Shown one piece after another: positions 16,124 through 24,444 of a stretch of DNA of 32,201 nt. The DNA is taken from assembly GCA_023144875.1 (NCBI GenBank), contig JAGLEW010000053.1:1-32201 (forward strand), in the 5' to 3' direction. Source of the stretch: Methylococcales bacterium (GTDB taxonomy: Bacteria > Pseudomonadota > Gammaproteobacteria > Methylococcales > Methylomonadaceae). The position numbers and the translations under genes were made by a program. The notes beneath the pieces are model-generated. The model saw nothing but the letters and a program-made list of their open reading frames with translations. It did no database searches and was not told where the DNA came from. Within the stretch, counting starts at the first letter, position 1; each line of letters opens with the position of its first letter.

Positions 16124-18868
16124 GTGCAAACTCACGCTCCTGATTACTTAGTCGGTATTGACCTTGGAACGACTCATACCGTTGTCGCTTATACACAAGC
16201 CGTTGCTAAATCCAATGAAATTCATATTTTTGAAATAGAACAATTGGTTAATTTAGGGCAAGTGGCGGCAAAAAAATTATTACCCTCGGTTCGTTATCAC
16301 CCTGCTAAAGGTGAGTTATCCGATGCCGATATTACGTTTTCACCCGCAGGTGAAACAGCGGTTATTGGAGAAGCGGCACGATTGTTAGGTGCAAAAACGC
16401 AAGGACGATTAGTCACTAGTGCTAAAAGTTGGTTGTCTCATCCTTCAGTTGATCATAGTGCTGATATTTTACCGTGGGGGAGTGATTCTGAAATAGCAAA
16501 AGTTTCACCTCTGGAAGCAAGCGCTAGTTATTTGGCGCATATTAAAACGGTTTGGCGACATAAATTTCCCAAATCGCCTTTAGAGCAACAAACCATTGTC
16601 TTAACCGTTCCTGCGTCTTTTGACGAAGCGGCTCGCTCCCTCACGCTGGAAGCGGCAAAAAGGGCGGGATTAAAAAATATTCGGCTTTTAGAAGAACCTC
16701 AGGCGGTTTGTTACGACTGGTTACGGCGTTATAGCACCAATCTTACGCAAGCTTTGGATAAGGTTCAATTATTATTAATTTGTGATGTGGGCGGTGGCAC
16801 CAGCGACCTTACCTTAATTAAAATTGAACACACCGACAAAGAGCCTAAATTAACCCGAATTGGTGTGGGTGAACATTTAATGCTTGGCGGCGATAATATC
16901 GACTTAGCCTTAGCTCGATTGGCTGAAAAACAACTGGTTTCAGACCAGAAAAAATTATCAGCGGCGGATTTATCACAACTATTAGAGCAGTGTCGATTAG
17001 CCAAAGAGAAATTATTAGCCAAAGACGCCCCTGAATTTGTCAGCGTTACTTTATTAGGCGGAGGGTCTCGGTTAATTGGTCGTACAAAGTCGGTTAAATT
17101 ACAGCGAGAAGCCGTTCAAAAAATAGCGTTAGATGGCTTTTTCCCATTATCTGAATTAAATGATTTGCCCGATAAAAAACGCAGTGGGGTGGTTGAATTT
17201 GGTTTGCCATATGCCGCCGATCCTGCCGTGAGTAAGCATATTGCCGCTTTCTTACATTTACACCAACAAGCCGCCGCCGAAGCACTTGGTAACGCTTCTT
17301 ATGTCCCTGATGCGCTATTATTGAATGGTGGCGTGTTTCGAAGTCAGCCGATTACCGAGCGTGTTATTGAATTACTGGCTTCATGGGGCACTAAAAAACC
17401 TAAATTACTAGAAAATAAATCCCCTGAATTATCCGTCGCATTAGGAGCGGTAAGCTATGCAATTGCGCAACGGGATCAAAAAATAAAAATTGGGGGAGGC
17501 TCTGCACGGAGTTATTTCTTATTAGTCGATACTCAACACTCAATACTCAAACAAGGGATTTGCATTTTACCTCGAGGGAGTGAGGAAGGTGTTGAAATTC
17601 GACTTAAAAATAAGCAATTTGCCTTACGGTTAGGGCAACCCGTTCAATTTAATCTAACCTCTACGACAGGAGATAAGGTTTATAAAAGTGGCGATGTCAC
17701 CGATATTAATGAGGATTATTTTCACTCCTTACCACCGCTCGCGGTTGCCTTTGATGGGCAAGGGCATTCGGATGCTGAGATAATTGTGGAATTAGTGGCG
17801 ACTCAAACCGAAGTCGGGACGTTAAAAATTCAATGCGTCTCTGTATCGGATAAAAACCAGCGTTGGGATGTTGAATTTCAAATCCGACAAAAAAATGCGT
17901 CGGCAAATCAATCAGAATTACCCGATCATTATTTGGCGGCAGAGAAAAAAATTCAGGCGGTTTTTGGGACACGTTCCAAAGATATTAATCCCAAAGCGGT
18001 TAAAAGTTTACGTGTTGATTTAGAAAAATTACTGAATGCGAGCCGAAATCAATGGAATACGCCGTTATTACGCGCGTTTTTTAATTGTTTATTAACAGGA
18101 ATGAAGTTTCGGCGTCGATCGGATCATCACGAGCGCGTTTGGTTGAGTCTTATCGGTTTTTGTTTACGACCTGGTTTTGGAGTGCCACTCGATGATTGGC
18201 GCGTGGAACAATTATGGAAAATTTACCCTCAAAAAATTCAGTTTGTCAATGAGGCTCAAAATTGGAGTGAATGGTGGACATTGTGGCGTCGTATTGCAGG
18301 CGGATTGGATGCGAGTGCGCAAACGCAAATTTATCTGGACTTGAGTCCTTATTTTAATCCAGTTTTGGCAAAACAAGGGGTCATTGCTAAACAAATTAAA
18401 CGCCGTGGTTATGAAGATATGGTTCGTCTTGCAGCCGTTTTAGAGCGTTTATCTGTGGATAAAAAAGTGCAATTGGGTGAGTGGTTTTTAACCCGTTTAC
18501 AAAAAGCCAGTGAGCCGAAGCAAACATGGTGGGCATTAGGGCGTATTGGTTCACGCGTTCCTTTTCATGGAAATAGTCATCAGGTTATTCCGCCGATCAC
18601 CGTTGAAGCATGGTTAAAACAATTAATGCAGCAAGATTGGAAAAAAAATCCGCAAGCTGGTTTTGCAGCGACGTTAATCAGCCGTAAGAGTGGGGATCGA
18701 GTGCGTGATATTGATGACAATTTACGGGATAAAATTATTGCGCAATTAAAGGTCAATAAAGCGCCCTTATCTTGGGTTTCAATGGTGGAAGAATTTAAAC
18801 AATTGGATGAAAAGGAAGAAAAACAAATGTTTGGGGAAGCGTTACCGCCAGGGTTAAAATTATTGTAG
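16124..18868 (+). CDS. Hsp70-family protein with long C-terminal DnaK-related domain
   Basis: A 914-aa ATPase of the Hsp70/actin superfamily, much longer than DnaK (about 640 aa). Phosphate 1 motif VGIDLGTTHTVVAY lies at residues 10-23 and phosphate 2 DVGGGTSDLTLI at about 221-232. The connect-1-like EEPQAVCYDWL precedes it and the adenosine-type motif LLNGGVFRS follows near residue 403. After the nucleotide-binding domain comes a shortened beta-rich region (about 460-600) and then some 300 mostly helical residues, which I take for the DnaK-related domain known as DUF3731. The DnaK C-terminal EEVD-like tail is absent and no DnaJ or GrpE gene is nearby, so it is a specialised relative and not the housekeeping chaperone. 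The start is GTG, with no strong Shine-Dalgarno sequence. Its client is unknown. Confidence 0.85.
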   Translation: MQTHAPDYLVGIDLGTTHTVVAYTQAVAKSNEIHIFEIEQLVNLGQVAAKKLLPSVRYHPAKGELSDADITFSPAGETAVIGEAARLLGAKTQGRLVTSAKSWLSHPSVDHSADILPWGSDSEIAKVSPLEASASYLAHIKTVWRHKFPKSPLEQQTIVLTVPASFDEAARSLTLEAAKRAGLKNIRLLEEPQAVCYDWLRRYSTNLTQALDKVQLLLICDVGGGTSDLTLIKIEHTDKEPKLTRIGVGEHLMLGGDNIDLALARLAEKQLVSDQKKLSAADLSQLLEQCRLAKEKLLAKDAPEFVSVTLLGGGSRLIGRTKSVKLQREAVQKIALDGFFPLSELNDLPDKKRSGVVEFGLPYAADPAVSKHIAAFLHLHQQAAAEALGNASYVPDALLLNGGVFRSQPITERVIELLASWGTKKPKLLENKSPELSVALGAVSYAIAQRDQKIKIGGGSARSYFLLVDTQHSILKQGICILPRGSEEGVEIRLKNKQFALRLGQPVQFNLTSTTGDKVYKSGDVTDINEDYFHSLPPLAVAFDGQGHSDAEIIVELVATQTEVGTLKIQCVSVSDKNQRWDVEFQIRQKNASANQSELPDHYLAAEKKIQAVFGTRSKDINPKAVKSLRVDLEKLLNASRNQWNTPLLRAFFNCLLTGMKFRRRSDHHERVWLSLIGFCLRPGFGVPLDDWRVEQLWKIYPQKIQFVNEAQNWSEWWTLWRRIAGGLDASAQTQIYLDLSPYFNPVLAKQGVIAKQIKRRGYEDMVRLAAVLERLSVDKKVQLGEWFLTRLQKASEPKQTWWALGRIGSRVPFHGNSHQVIPPITVEAWLKQLMQQDWKKNPQAGFAATLISRKSGDRVRDIDDNLRDKIIAQLKVNKAPLSWVSMVEEFKQLDEKEEKQMFGEALPPGLKLL

Positions 18869-18871
18869 TGG

Positions 18872-18905
18872 TTAAAAAATGAGCCTAATTCGCGTTAGAC
18901 TCATT
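18872..18905 (-). terminator. Rho-independent terminator after the glutathione transferase gene
   Basis: On the reverse strand AATGAG and CTAA pair with TTAG and CTCATT around a short TCGCGA-type loop, with one mismatch, followed by six T residues. It lies between two converging genes. The T-run is only on the reverse strand, so it serves the transferase gene. Confidence 0.65.
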
Positions 18906-18922
18906 ACTAACATGACAACCGT

Positions 18923-19531
18923 TTATGCAGGAATAGCCATGCCTCGTTGAACAGCAGCTCGTTCCGCAACTTGTGCATACCAACGCTTAAGGTTGGGGTA
19001 TGCGTCAAATAAAGCGTTATTATCTTTATTAATGGCAGGGAAAATAGCTATATCAGCAATACTATAAGTTTCACCCCCAATAAACTCAGATTTTCCGAGT
19101 TGCACGTCAAAGTTGGTGTATAACTCAAAAATTCGTTGATCTAAAAAATCAGCGGCGGCGTTTTGTGAAGGCTCACAGCGGGCAGTTAAGAAAAAGCTAT
19201 CAAATTGTGTTGGAGTAATATCCGTAGCGTGAAAAAAGAGCCATTCCAATACTTTAGCGCGTGCCGCGGTTTCCGTTGGTAAAAATAAACCACTCTTTTC
19301 GGCTAAATAAACTAAAATTGCCGCTGATTGCGTAACAATTAAGCCTTCATTAATCGCTTGGTCACGAATGGCAGGAATTCGACCTGATGGATTGATTTCT
19401 AAAAAATCGGTTTGTTTATGCTCGCCTTTTGCTAAATTAATGTGATGAAGTTGATAATCTAAGCCTGTTTCTTCGAGCATAATGGCAACACGTCGGCCAT
19501 TCCATGTTGAATGTGTATAAAAATCAATCAT
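18923..19531 (-). CDS. Glutathione S-transferase family protein (YfcG/YghU-like)
   Basis: Cytosolic thioredoxin-fold protein of 202 aa, the usual two-domain size. The N-terminal glutathione-binding domain shows NGRRVAIMLEETGLDYQLHH, the conserved cis-proline in GRIPAI, and the glutathione gamma-glutamyl contact region TQSAAILVYLAEK. The all-helical C-terminal domain contains GGETYSIADIAIFPAI, the N-capping box typical of the superfamily. The overall character is closest to the disulfide-reductase YfcG/YghU group, but the substrate cannot be told from sequence. A clear Shine-Dalgarno sequence (AGAGGAA) precedes the start. It is a single-gene unit with its own terminator, convergent with the Hsp70-like gene. 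Confidence 0.9.
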   Translation of the reverse strand: MIDFYTHSTWNGRRVAIMLEETGLDYQLHHINLAKGEHKQTDFLEINPSGRIPAIRDQAINEGLIVTQSAAILVYLAEKSGLFLPTETAARAKVLEWLFFHATDITPTQFDSFFLTARCEPSQNAAADFLDQRIFELYTNFDVQLGKSEFIGGETYSIADIAIFPAINKDNNALFDAYPNLKRWYAQVAERAAVQRGMAIPA

Positions 19532-19676
19532 TGTTTCCTCTAAAAAAATAAATGGGTTTAATTTGTGAATCCTAAGTATAACTCACGGATTTAAAATTAT
19601 TTTTTACTGATTCAAAGAGTGAACGTGTATGATGTTTATCCATTACTTATCGCCTATCAATTAAAGAGAAAAAATT

Positions 19677-20213
19677 ATGAAAAAAGAAATTACCAGCGTA
19701 GGTATTCAACAACTTAGCATTGCTTATGATGCCATTGAAGATCGGTTAATATTTAAAATTGGCATGTCGAATGAGTCTGAACTTTCTGTCTGGCTTACTC
19801 GTCGAATTACGCATGCGTTATTAAAATTACTCAACAATACGCCTTTAGTTGATTATTATGAACCTAAAGAAAAATCAGAGACGGTGGAAACTGACAGCTC
19901 CGAATCAAATAAAAAAAATATCTATCAAAAACAATGCTTTACAACCGAGCATCAAGAAAAAAGTTCGGTTCAGCTTGATAGTATAATGTTGGTACATGAA
20001 TGCCAATTACTCACCTCAGAAGGCGACCATCCTATTACATTAGAACTGCAATGTGCAAAGAATCAAAGTTTAAAATTTAAATTAAATGATGAATTGATTA
20101 TGGCGTTTGTAAATATGCTTCAACATGCAAATCAGCAAGCTAGTTGGCACTTTTTATCTGAAGACCTCATTCAAATTCCTACTTTGGCGCACACCAGCTA
20201 TTCTTTACATTAG
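19677..20213 (+). CDS. Uncharacterised 178-aa cytosolic protein
   Basis: Not recognised by name. It has no signal peptide or membrane segment. The N-terminus contains IAYDAIEDRLIFKIG followed by SVWLTRRITHALL; I associate this DRL plus WLTRR pattern with a small family of proteobacterial hypothetical proteins. Residues about 60-95 are a polar linker rich in Glu, Ser and Lys, and the last 75 residues are predicted to form a second small domain, with a helix near DELIMAFVNMLQHA. The start is supported by AAAGAGAA upstream. The next gene, an SPFH-SHOCT protein, begins 26 bp after the stop, so the two are probably co-transcribed and may act together. Confidence 0.65.
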   Translation: MKKEITSVGIQQLSIAYDAIEDRLIFKIGMSNESELSVWLTRRITHALLKLLNNTPLVDYYEPKEKSETVETDSSESNKKNIYQKQCFTTEHQEKSSVQLDSIMLVHECQLLTSEGDHPITLELQCAKNQSLKFKLNDELIMAFVNMLQHANQQASWHFLSEDLIQIPTLAHTSYSLH

Positions 20214-20239
20214 GTATTTATTTATTTTAGAGGTTTTTT

Positions 20240-21211
20240 ATGTCATTTTTTGGTCGTTTAAAACAGCAATCTCGGTCTGTGATTGAATGGAAAAATCCAC
20301 ACTCTGAACTTCTTTTTAGTCAATGGAGTGATAGTGGTGATGAAATTAAAAAGGCCTCTAAATTAATACTGACCTCAGGGCAGGGCTGTCTATTTATCTA
20401 TCAAGGGCAAGTAAAAGCCGTCATTACTGAGCCTTGTAGCATAAATTTACAAACCAATAATACGCCATTTTCAACCACAATTCGTCAATGTATGAATTCT
20501 TTTGAACCTGAACCTAAAGTGCGTTTATTTTTTTTTAAAACCTCAAAAATTTTAAATCAACCATGGCGTACGATGTCTGCCAATCTATGCGATGATCCGA
20601 TCTATAAATTTTCGATAGGATTGCATGCGTTTGGTCATTACAGTTATCAAATATCCAATCCTGAAGCGTTCTTTATTCAGTTGATAGGCACGCAAGAAAA
20701 TTTTTTTATGAATGATTTTAAAGATATTATTTCTACACGTATGACTCATTCTATGTCCGTCCAAAATCATTTTAGTTATACCGAAATTAATGAGAACCGA
20801 AATGAAATTAGGATAGATTTAACGCGTAAGTTTCAAAGTGTTTTTAAAAAACTTAAGGTGATGATGAGCGATTTTCACATAGAGAGTATTGATTTTGATG
20901 AGAATACCTCAAAGCGTATCCATCAAATAACCACAAAAAAACAGGCGATTGATGATTCACATTTACAACAATTAGAAGCGATGCGTGATGCGGTGCGAAA
21001 TGAATATGGAACGGTTGATTTTAGTGTCGGCGTAGGAATAGGGTTTAGGCAGTCAATGGCACAAGCCTTTCATAATACACAAATGCAGTCACCTTCTTTA
21101 GCCGATGATTCTATCTCAAAGCTTGAAACCTTAAAAAAAATGGTCGAAGCGGAATTGATGACAAAAGCCGAGTATTCCACTAAAAACCAACAGGCCTTAA
21201 GAAGCTTTTAG
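20240..21211 (+). CDS. SPFH-domain protein with C-terminal SHOCT motif (YdjI/virion-core-protein-like)
   Basis: A 323-aa soluble protein with no N-terminal membrane anchor. Residues about 1-200 have the layout of the SPFH (stomatin/prohibitin) proteins of the Bacillus YdjI type: MSFFGRLKQQSRSVIEWKNP, then LILTSGQGCLFIYQGQV, then a beta-rich core and a helical stretch with LKVMMSDFHIESIDF. The C-terminus, DSISKLETLKKMVEAELMTK followed by AEYSTKN, is a typical SHOCT motif, a short helical element thought to mediate oligomerisation. Members of this group are suspected membrane-stress or scaffold proteins, but their function is not established. It follows the 178-aa protein gene by 26 bp. A Shine-Dalgarno sequence (TAGAGG) is present. 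Confidence 0.8.
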   Translation: MSFFGRLKQQSRSVIEWKNPHSELLFSQWSDSGDEIKKASKLILTSGQGCLFIYQGQVKAVITEPCSINLQTNNTPFSTTIRQCMNSFEPEPKVRLFFFKTSKILNQPWRTMSANLCDDPIYKFSIGLHAFGHYSYQISNPEAFFIQLIGTQENFFMNDFKDIISTRMTHSMSVQNHFSYTEINENRNEIRIDLTRKFQSVFKKLKVMMSDFHIESIDFDENTSKRIHQITTKKQAIDDSHLQQLEAMRDAVRNEYGTVDFSVGVGIGFRQSMAQAFHNTQMQSPSLADDSISKLETLKKMVEAELMTKAEYSTKNQQALRSF

Positions 21212-21299
21212 CCTTCATTGCTTATAAAACTTATTCCACACCATACTCTTAATATCAAATGTAAGGATTAGGCTATAAACCATAGTCGAGGAATTTTGT

Positions 21300-22595
21300 A
21301 TGAAAAATAAAATGTCTATTACTACTAAAATTATAATTGCTATGGCAATAGGGTTAATTTTAGGCAGTATTATTAATGCTTTTTTTCAAGAGATCGCCTT
21401 TATAAAGACCTATTTTGTTGAAGGGTTATTTCATGTCGGAGGTAAGGTTTTTGTCAATGCATTAAAAATGCTGGTCGTACCCTTAGTTACCTTTTCATTG
21501 ATTTGTGGTGTCTGTGGTATTGGTGATGTTCGAGTGTTGGGGCGTGTCGGTATCAAAGCTTTTGGTTTGTATATTTTAACCACAGGAATTGCAATTACCT
21601 TGGCTTTATTTGTAGCTCTGATGATTTCACCGGGAGAAGGTTTTGAAAATACCGCATCAGGGACGACTTTTACCGCTAAAGCAGCGCCCCCTTTGACCGA
21701 TGTCTTAATTAATATTGTGCCAAGTAATCCTATTCAGGCCTTTGCTGAAGGGAATATGTTGCAGATTATTTTCTTTGTTATTTTATTTTCCATTGCTATT
21801 TTAATGAGTGGCAATATTGGTAAAGACATTTATCAATTGGCTGAAAAATTAAACGAAGTTATGATGAAGGTGGTGACTATTGTCATGGATTTCGCCCCTT
21901 ACGGCGTTTTCTTTTTAATGGCAAAAACCTTTTCAGAACAAGGGATTGGCTTAATTATACCTATGATCGGTTATTTTAGCGTGGTGGTGTTTTGTTTGTT
22001 ATTACACGCTTTTGGCACCTTTAGCCTGTTATTGATTTTTTTGGCGAAACTAAACCCATTAGTCTTCATTAAAAAAATGCGACCTGCTCATATTTTTGCC
22101 TTTAGTACCGCCAGTTCGAATGCCACCATTCCCGTGACCTTACAAGTGGTTGAAAAACGTTTAGGTGTTAATAATGCGACCGCCTCGTTTACCATACCGT
22201 TAGGTGCGACCATAAATATGGATGGTACGGCAATCATGCAAGGGGTGGCGACTGTTTTTATTGCCAATGTTTATAGCATTGATTTAGGCGCAAGCGATTA
22301 TATGACTATTGTCGGAATGTCTATTTTAGCCTCTATTGGTACCGCTGGTGTCCCTGGGGTAGGCTTAATTATGCTGGCAATGGTGTTTAATCAAGTGGGT
22401 CTGCCTGTTGAAGGCATTGGCTTAATATTAGGCGTTGATCGGTTACTGGATATGATACGAACGATGGTTAATATTACAGGCGATGCCACCGTTACCTGTA
22501 TTGTTGCGCGCGGCGAAAATGAAATTGATGACACTATCTTTAATGATCCGAATGCAGGGATAATTACGGACGTTGAACTTCCTCATAAAGGATAA
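21300..22595 (+). CDS. Dicarboxylate/amino acid:cation symporter (glutamate transporter family, SLC1 type)
   Basis: Inner-membrane secondary transporter of 431 aa that imports acidic amino acids or C4-dicarboxylates with Na+ or H+. The family fingerprints are all present: hairpin 1 STASSNATIPVT (269-280), the NMDGT motif (306-310), hairpin 2 SIGTAGVPGVG (345-355), and the eighth helix DRLLDMIRTMVNITGD (380-395). In that helix D384, R387, T388 and N391 correspond to D394, R397, T398 and N401 of the archaeal GltPh. Keeping the arginine favours an acidic substrate over a neutral one. The cation is not deducible with confidence. Shine-Dalgarno GAGGAA is seen before the ATG. The gene appears monocistronic; the next gene begins 46 bp later. 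Confidence 0.92.
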   Translation: MKNKMSITTKIIIAMAIGLILGSIINAFFQEIAFIKTYFVEGLFHVGGKVFVNALKMLVVPLVTFSLICGVCGIGDVRVLGRVGIKAFGLYILTTGIAITLALFVALMISPGEGFENTASGTTFTAKAAPPLTDVLINIVPSNPIQAFAEGNMLQIIFFVILFSIAILMSGNIGKDIYQLAEKLNEVMMKVVTIVMDFAPYGVFFLMAKTFSEQGIGLIIPMIGYFSVVVFCLLLHAFGTFSLLLIFLAKLNPLVFIKKMRPAHIFAFSTASSNATIPVTLQVVEKRLGVNNATASFTIPLGATINMDGTAIMQGVATVFIANVYSIDLGASDYMTIVGMSILASIGTAGVPGVGLIMLAMVFNQVGLPVEGIGLILGVDRLLDMIRTMVNITGDATVTCIVARGENEIDDTIFNDPNAGIITDVELPHKG

Positions 22596-22641
22596 TTCTA
22601 ATATTGACTCTTAAGGCAATACTCTATACCATGACGCGGTT

Positions 22642-23154
22642 ATGTTAGGTAGATTACCCAATTTCATTGACCCCCATGCATTTGCTGATAAACGACGACA
22701 ATTATCAGGCGACATTGCTTTAAATCAGTTTTCTCGATTAAGCGATGTCTTGTCTGACGATCAAGGAAGCGTTAATATTCAGTTGTCTTTTTTAAAAAAT
22801 AGACGCTTAAGCCTTATTCAGGGGGATATTCAAACCGAACTCAGGGTAGACTGTCAAAGCTGCTTAAAAATAATGACGTTACCATTAGCGGTTTCGATAA
22901 ATCTTGCGGTGGTTGAATCATTGGCTCAAGCTGAAAAACTAGCGAGTGAATACGACCCATTAATAGTCAATGAAAAAAAAATCTCACTTATTAATGTAAT
23001 TGAAGACGAGCTATTACTGGCAATACCTGATTTTCCAAGACATGAGCATCTGTGTTTAGAGCCTGCAAAACAAACAGACGTTATTGAAACAACGACAGAA
23101 CCTAATAATCCATTTTCCATTTTAGCCCAACTTAAAAACACAGGAGACCTTTAA
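22642..23154 (+). CDS. yceD: YceD family 23S rRNA accumulation protein (DUF177)
   Basis: Conserved protein of 170 aa required for normal 23S rRNA levels in bacteria and plastids; its molecular action is unclear. The sequence has the family features: LPNFIDPHAFADKRRQLSGD at the N-terminus, a CQSC pair in RVDCQSCLKIMTLPL, the EYDPLIVNEKKISL strand, and the C-terminal IPDFPRHEHLCLEP. The ATG at 22642 is used because an ATG 12 bp upstream is out of frame and closes at once. The stop codon directly abuts the rpmF start with no bases between, the usual arrangement, so the two are coupled. It heads the cluster leading to plsX and the fab genes. Confidence 0.92.
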   Translation: MLGRLPNFIDPHAFADKRRQLSGDIALNQFSRLSDVLSDDQGSVNIQLSFLKNRRLSLIQGDIQTELRVDCQSCLKIMTLPLAVSINLAVVESLAQAEKLASEYDPLIVNEKKISLINVIEDELLLAIPDFPRHEHLCLEPAKQTDVIETTTEPNNPFSILAQLKNTGDL

Positions 23155-23334
23155 ATGGCCGTACAAAAAAGTAAAGTAACCCGTTCAAGACGTGGTCAAC
23201 GTCGTTCACACGATTCTTTAAAAACAAAAACACTTTCACAAGACCCAATGACAGGTGAAATTCATCTTCGTCATCACATGACACCTGATGGTTTTTTTAA
23301 AGGCCGTCAAGTGGTTATTACCGAAGTAGATTAA
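23155..23334 (+). CDS. rpmF: 50S ribosomal protein L32
   Basis: Small basic protein of the large ribosomal subunit, 59 aa. It begins MAVQKSKVTRSRRGQRRSHD and contains GEIHLRHHMTPDGFFKGRQV, both close to the E. coli sequence. It lacks the zinc-binding cysteine pairs found in Gram-positive forms, as is normal for this lineage. Its start follows the yceD stop immediately. A 9-bp hairpin lies downstream, before plsX. Confidence 0.97.
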   Translation: MAVQKSKVTRSRRGQRRSHDSLKTKTLSQDPMTGEIHLRHHMTPDGFFKGRQVVITEVD

Positions 23335-23354
23335 TTGATCGCCCTTATGTTTAA

Positions 23355-23379
23355 AAGTGCAGATACACACTCTGCACTT
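23355..23379 (+). promoter_or_regulatory. Hairpin between rpmF and plsX
   Basis: AAGTGCAGA pairs perfectly with TCTGCACTT around a 7-nt loop. No T-run follows, so it is not a standard terminator. It could stabilise the rpmF message, act as a processing site, or reduce read-through so that ribosomal-protein output exceeds that of plsX. Confidence 0.55.
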
Positions 23380-23415
23380 AATACACTCCTATCCTAACCT
23401 TTTAAAAAAATCGTC

Positions 23416-24444
23416 GTGAGTCTAACCATATCAATTGATGCCATGGGCGGAGATTTTGGCGCTAAAGTCACATTACCAGCAGCACTTCAGTGTCTTCAAA
23501 AAAATCCAACATTAACCTTAATATTGGTCGGAGATGAAGACCCCCTTAAAGCGCAGTTAACACAAGCATTAATAGATTATCCTGATAGACTCAAAATTCA
23601 ACACGCTTCCCAACAAGTAGCGATGGATGAATCCCCTGTTAAAGCCCTCAAAAATAAAAAAGATTCTTCCATGCGGGTGGCGATTAATTTAGTCCGTGAT
23701 GGAAAAGCCGATGCCTGTGTCAGTGCAGGAAATACGGGAGCGCTTATGGCAACCGCACGGTTTGTATTAAAAATGATCCCAGGAATTGATCGTCCTGCGA
23801 TTATATCAACCTTACCATCAACTTATGGTCATACACACGCCTTAGATTTGGGGGCAAATGTTGACTGCAGCGCACAACATTTACATCAATTCGCGTTAAT
23901 GGGCGTTGAAGTAGTAAAAGCGGTTGAAGGGATTGAAAACCCAAGCGTGGGTTTATTAAATATTGGCGAAGAAGAAGTCAAAGGGAATGAGCAAGTAAAA
24001 GCCGCCGCTGAATTATTAAAAGCGTCTTCACTTAATTACATAGGCTATGTCGAAGGAGATTCCCTCACGGCAGGCCCTGAAAAAGTAGACTTAATTGTCT
24101 GTGATGGCTTTGTGGGCAATGTTGCCTTAAAATCCATTGAAGGTGCGGCAAAAATGATTGGCTTTTCTTTAAAAACAGCTTTTTCTAAAAATTACCTGAC
24201 CAAGTTTGCAGGGCTATTAATCTTACCCATCTTAAAATCTTTCAAAGAACGCATTGACCCCCGTCTTTATAATGGTGCTAGTTTTTTAGGCTTAAGAGGC
24301 TTAGTGATTAAAAGTCACGGTGGTGCGGATGTATTAGCCTTTGAAACCGCGATTCATTTAGCTGAAATTGAAGCTGAAAAAAAAGTAACTGAAAAAATTA
24401 TCGCAAAATTTGAAGCGATTGCCCTCGAAAAGGAGACTGCGTGA
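23416..24444 (+). CDS. plsX: Phosphate acyltransferase PlsX
   Basis: Converts acyl-ACP and phosphate to acyl-phosphate, the donor for PlsY in the first acylation of glycerol-3-phosphate. It thereby links fatty-acid synthesis to phospholipid synthesis. The product has 342 aa, the normal size. The N-terminal ISIDAMGGDFG motif, the phosphate-binding-type SAGNTGALMATA, the VDLIVCDGFVGNVALK segment, and GLVIKSHGGAD are all conserved. The start is GTG at 23416, supported by alignment with the family N-terminus, although no clear Shine-Dalgarno sequence precedes it. The stop overlaps the fabH start (GTGA), so plsX and fabH are translationally coupled. Confidence 0.96.
   Translation: MSLTISIDAMGGDFGAKVTLPAALQCLQKNPTLTLILVGDEDPLKAQLTQALIDYPDRLKIQHASQQVAMDESPVKALKNKKDSSMRVAINLVRDGKADACVSAGNTGALMATARFVLKMIPGIDRPAIISTLPSTYGHTHALDLGANVDCSAQHLHQFALMGVEVVKAVEGIENPSVGLLNIGEEEVKGNEQVKAAAELLKASSLNYIGYVEGDSLTAGPEKVDLIVCDGFVGNVALKSIEGAAKMIGFSLKTAFSKNYLTKFAGLLILPILKSFKERIDPRLYNGASFLGLRGLVIKSHGGADVLAFETAIHLAEIEAEKKVTEKIIAKFEAIALEKETA

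Noticed and set aside
22604..22632. TTGACT and TACCAT or TATACC as a yceD promoter
   Set aside because: Either the spacer is short (15 bp) or the start site would be nearly at the ATG, so I do not list it as a feature.
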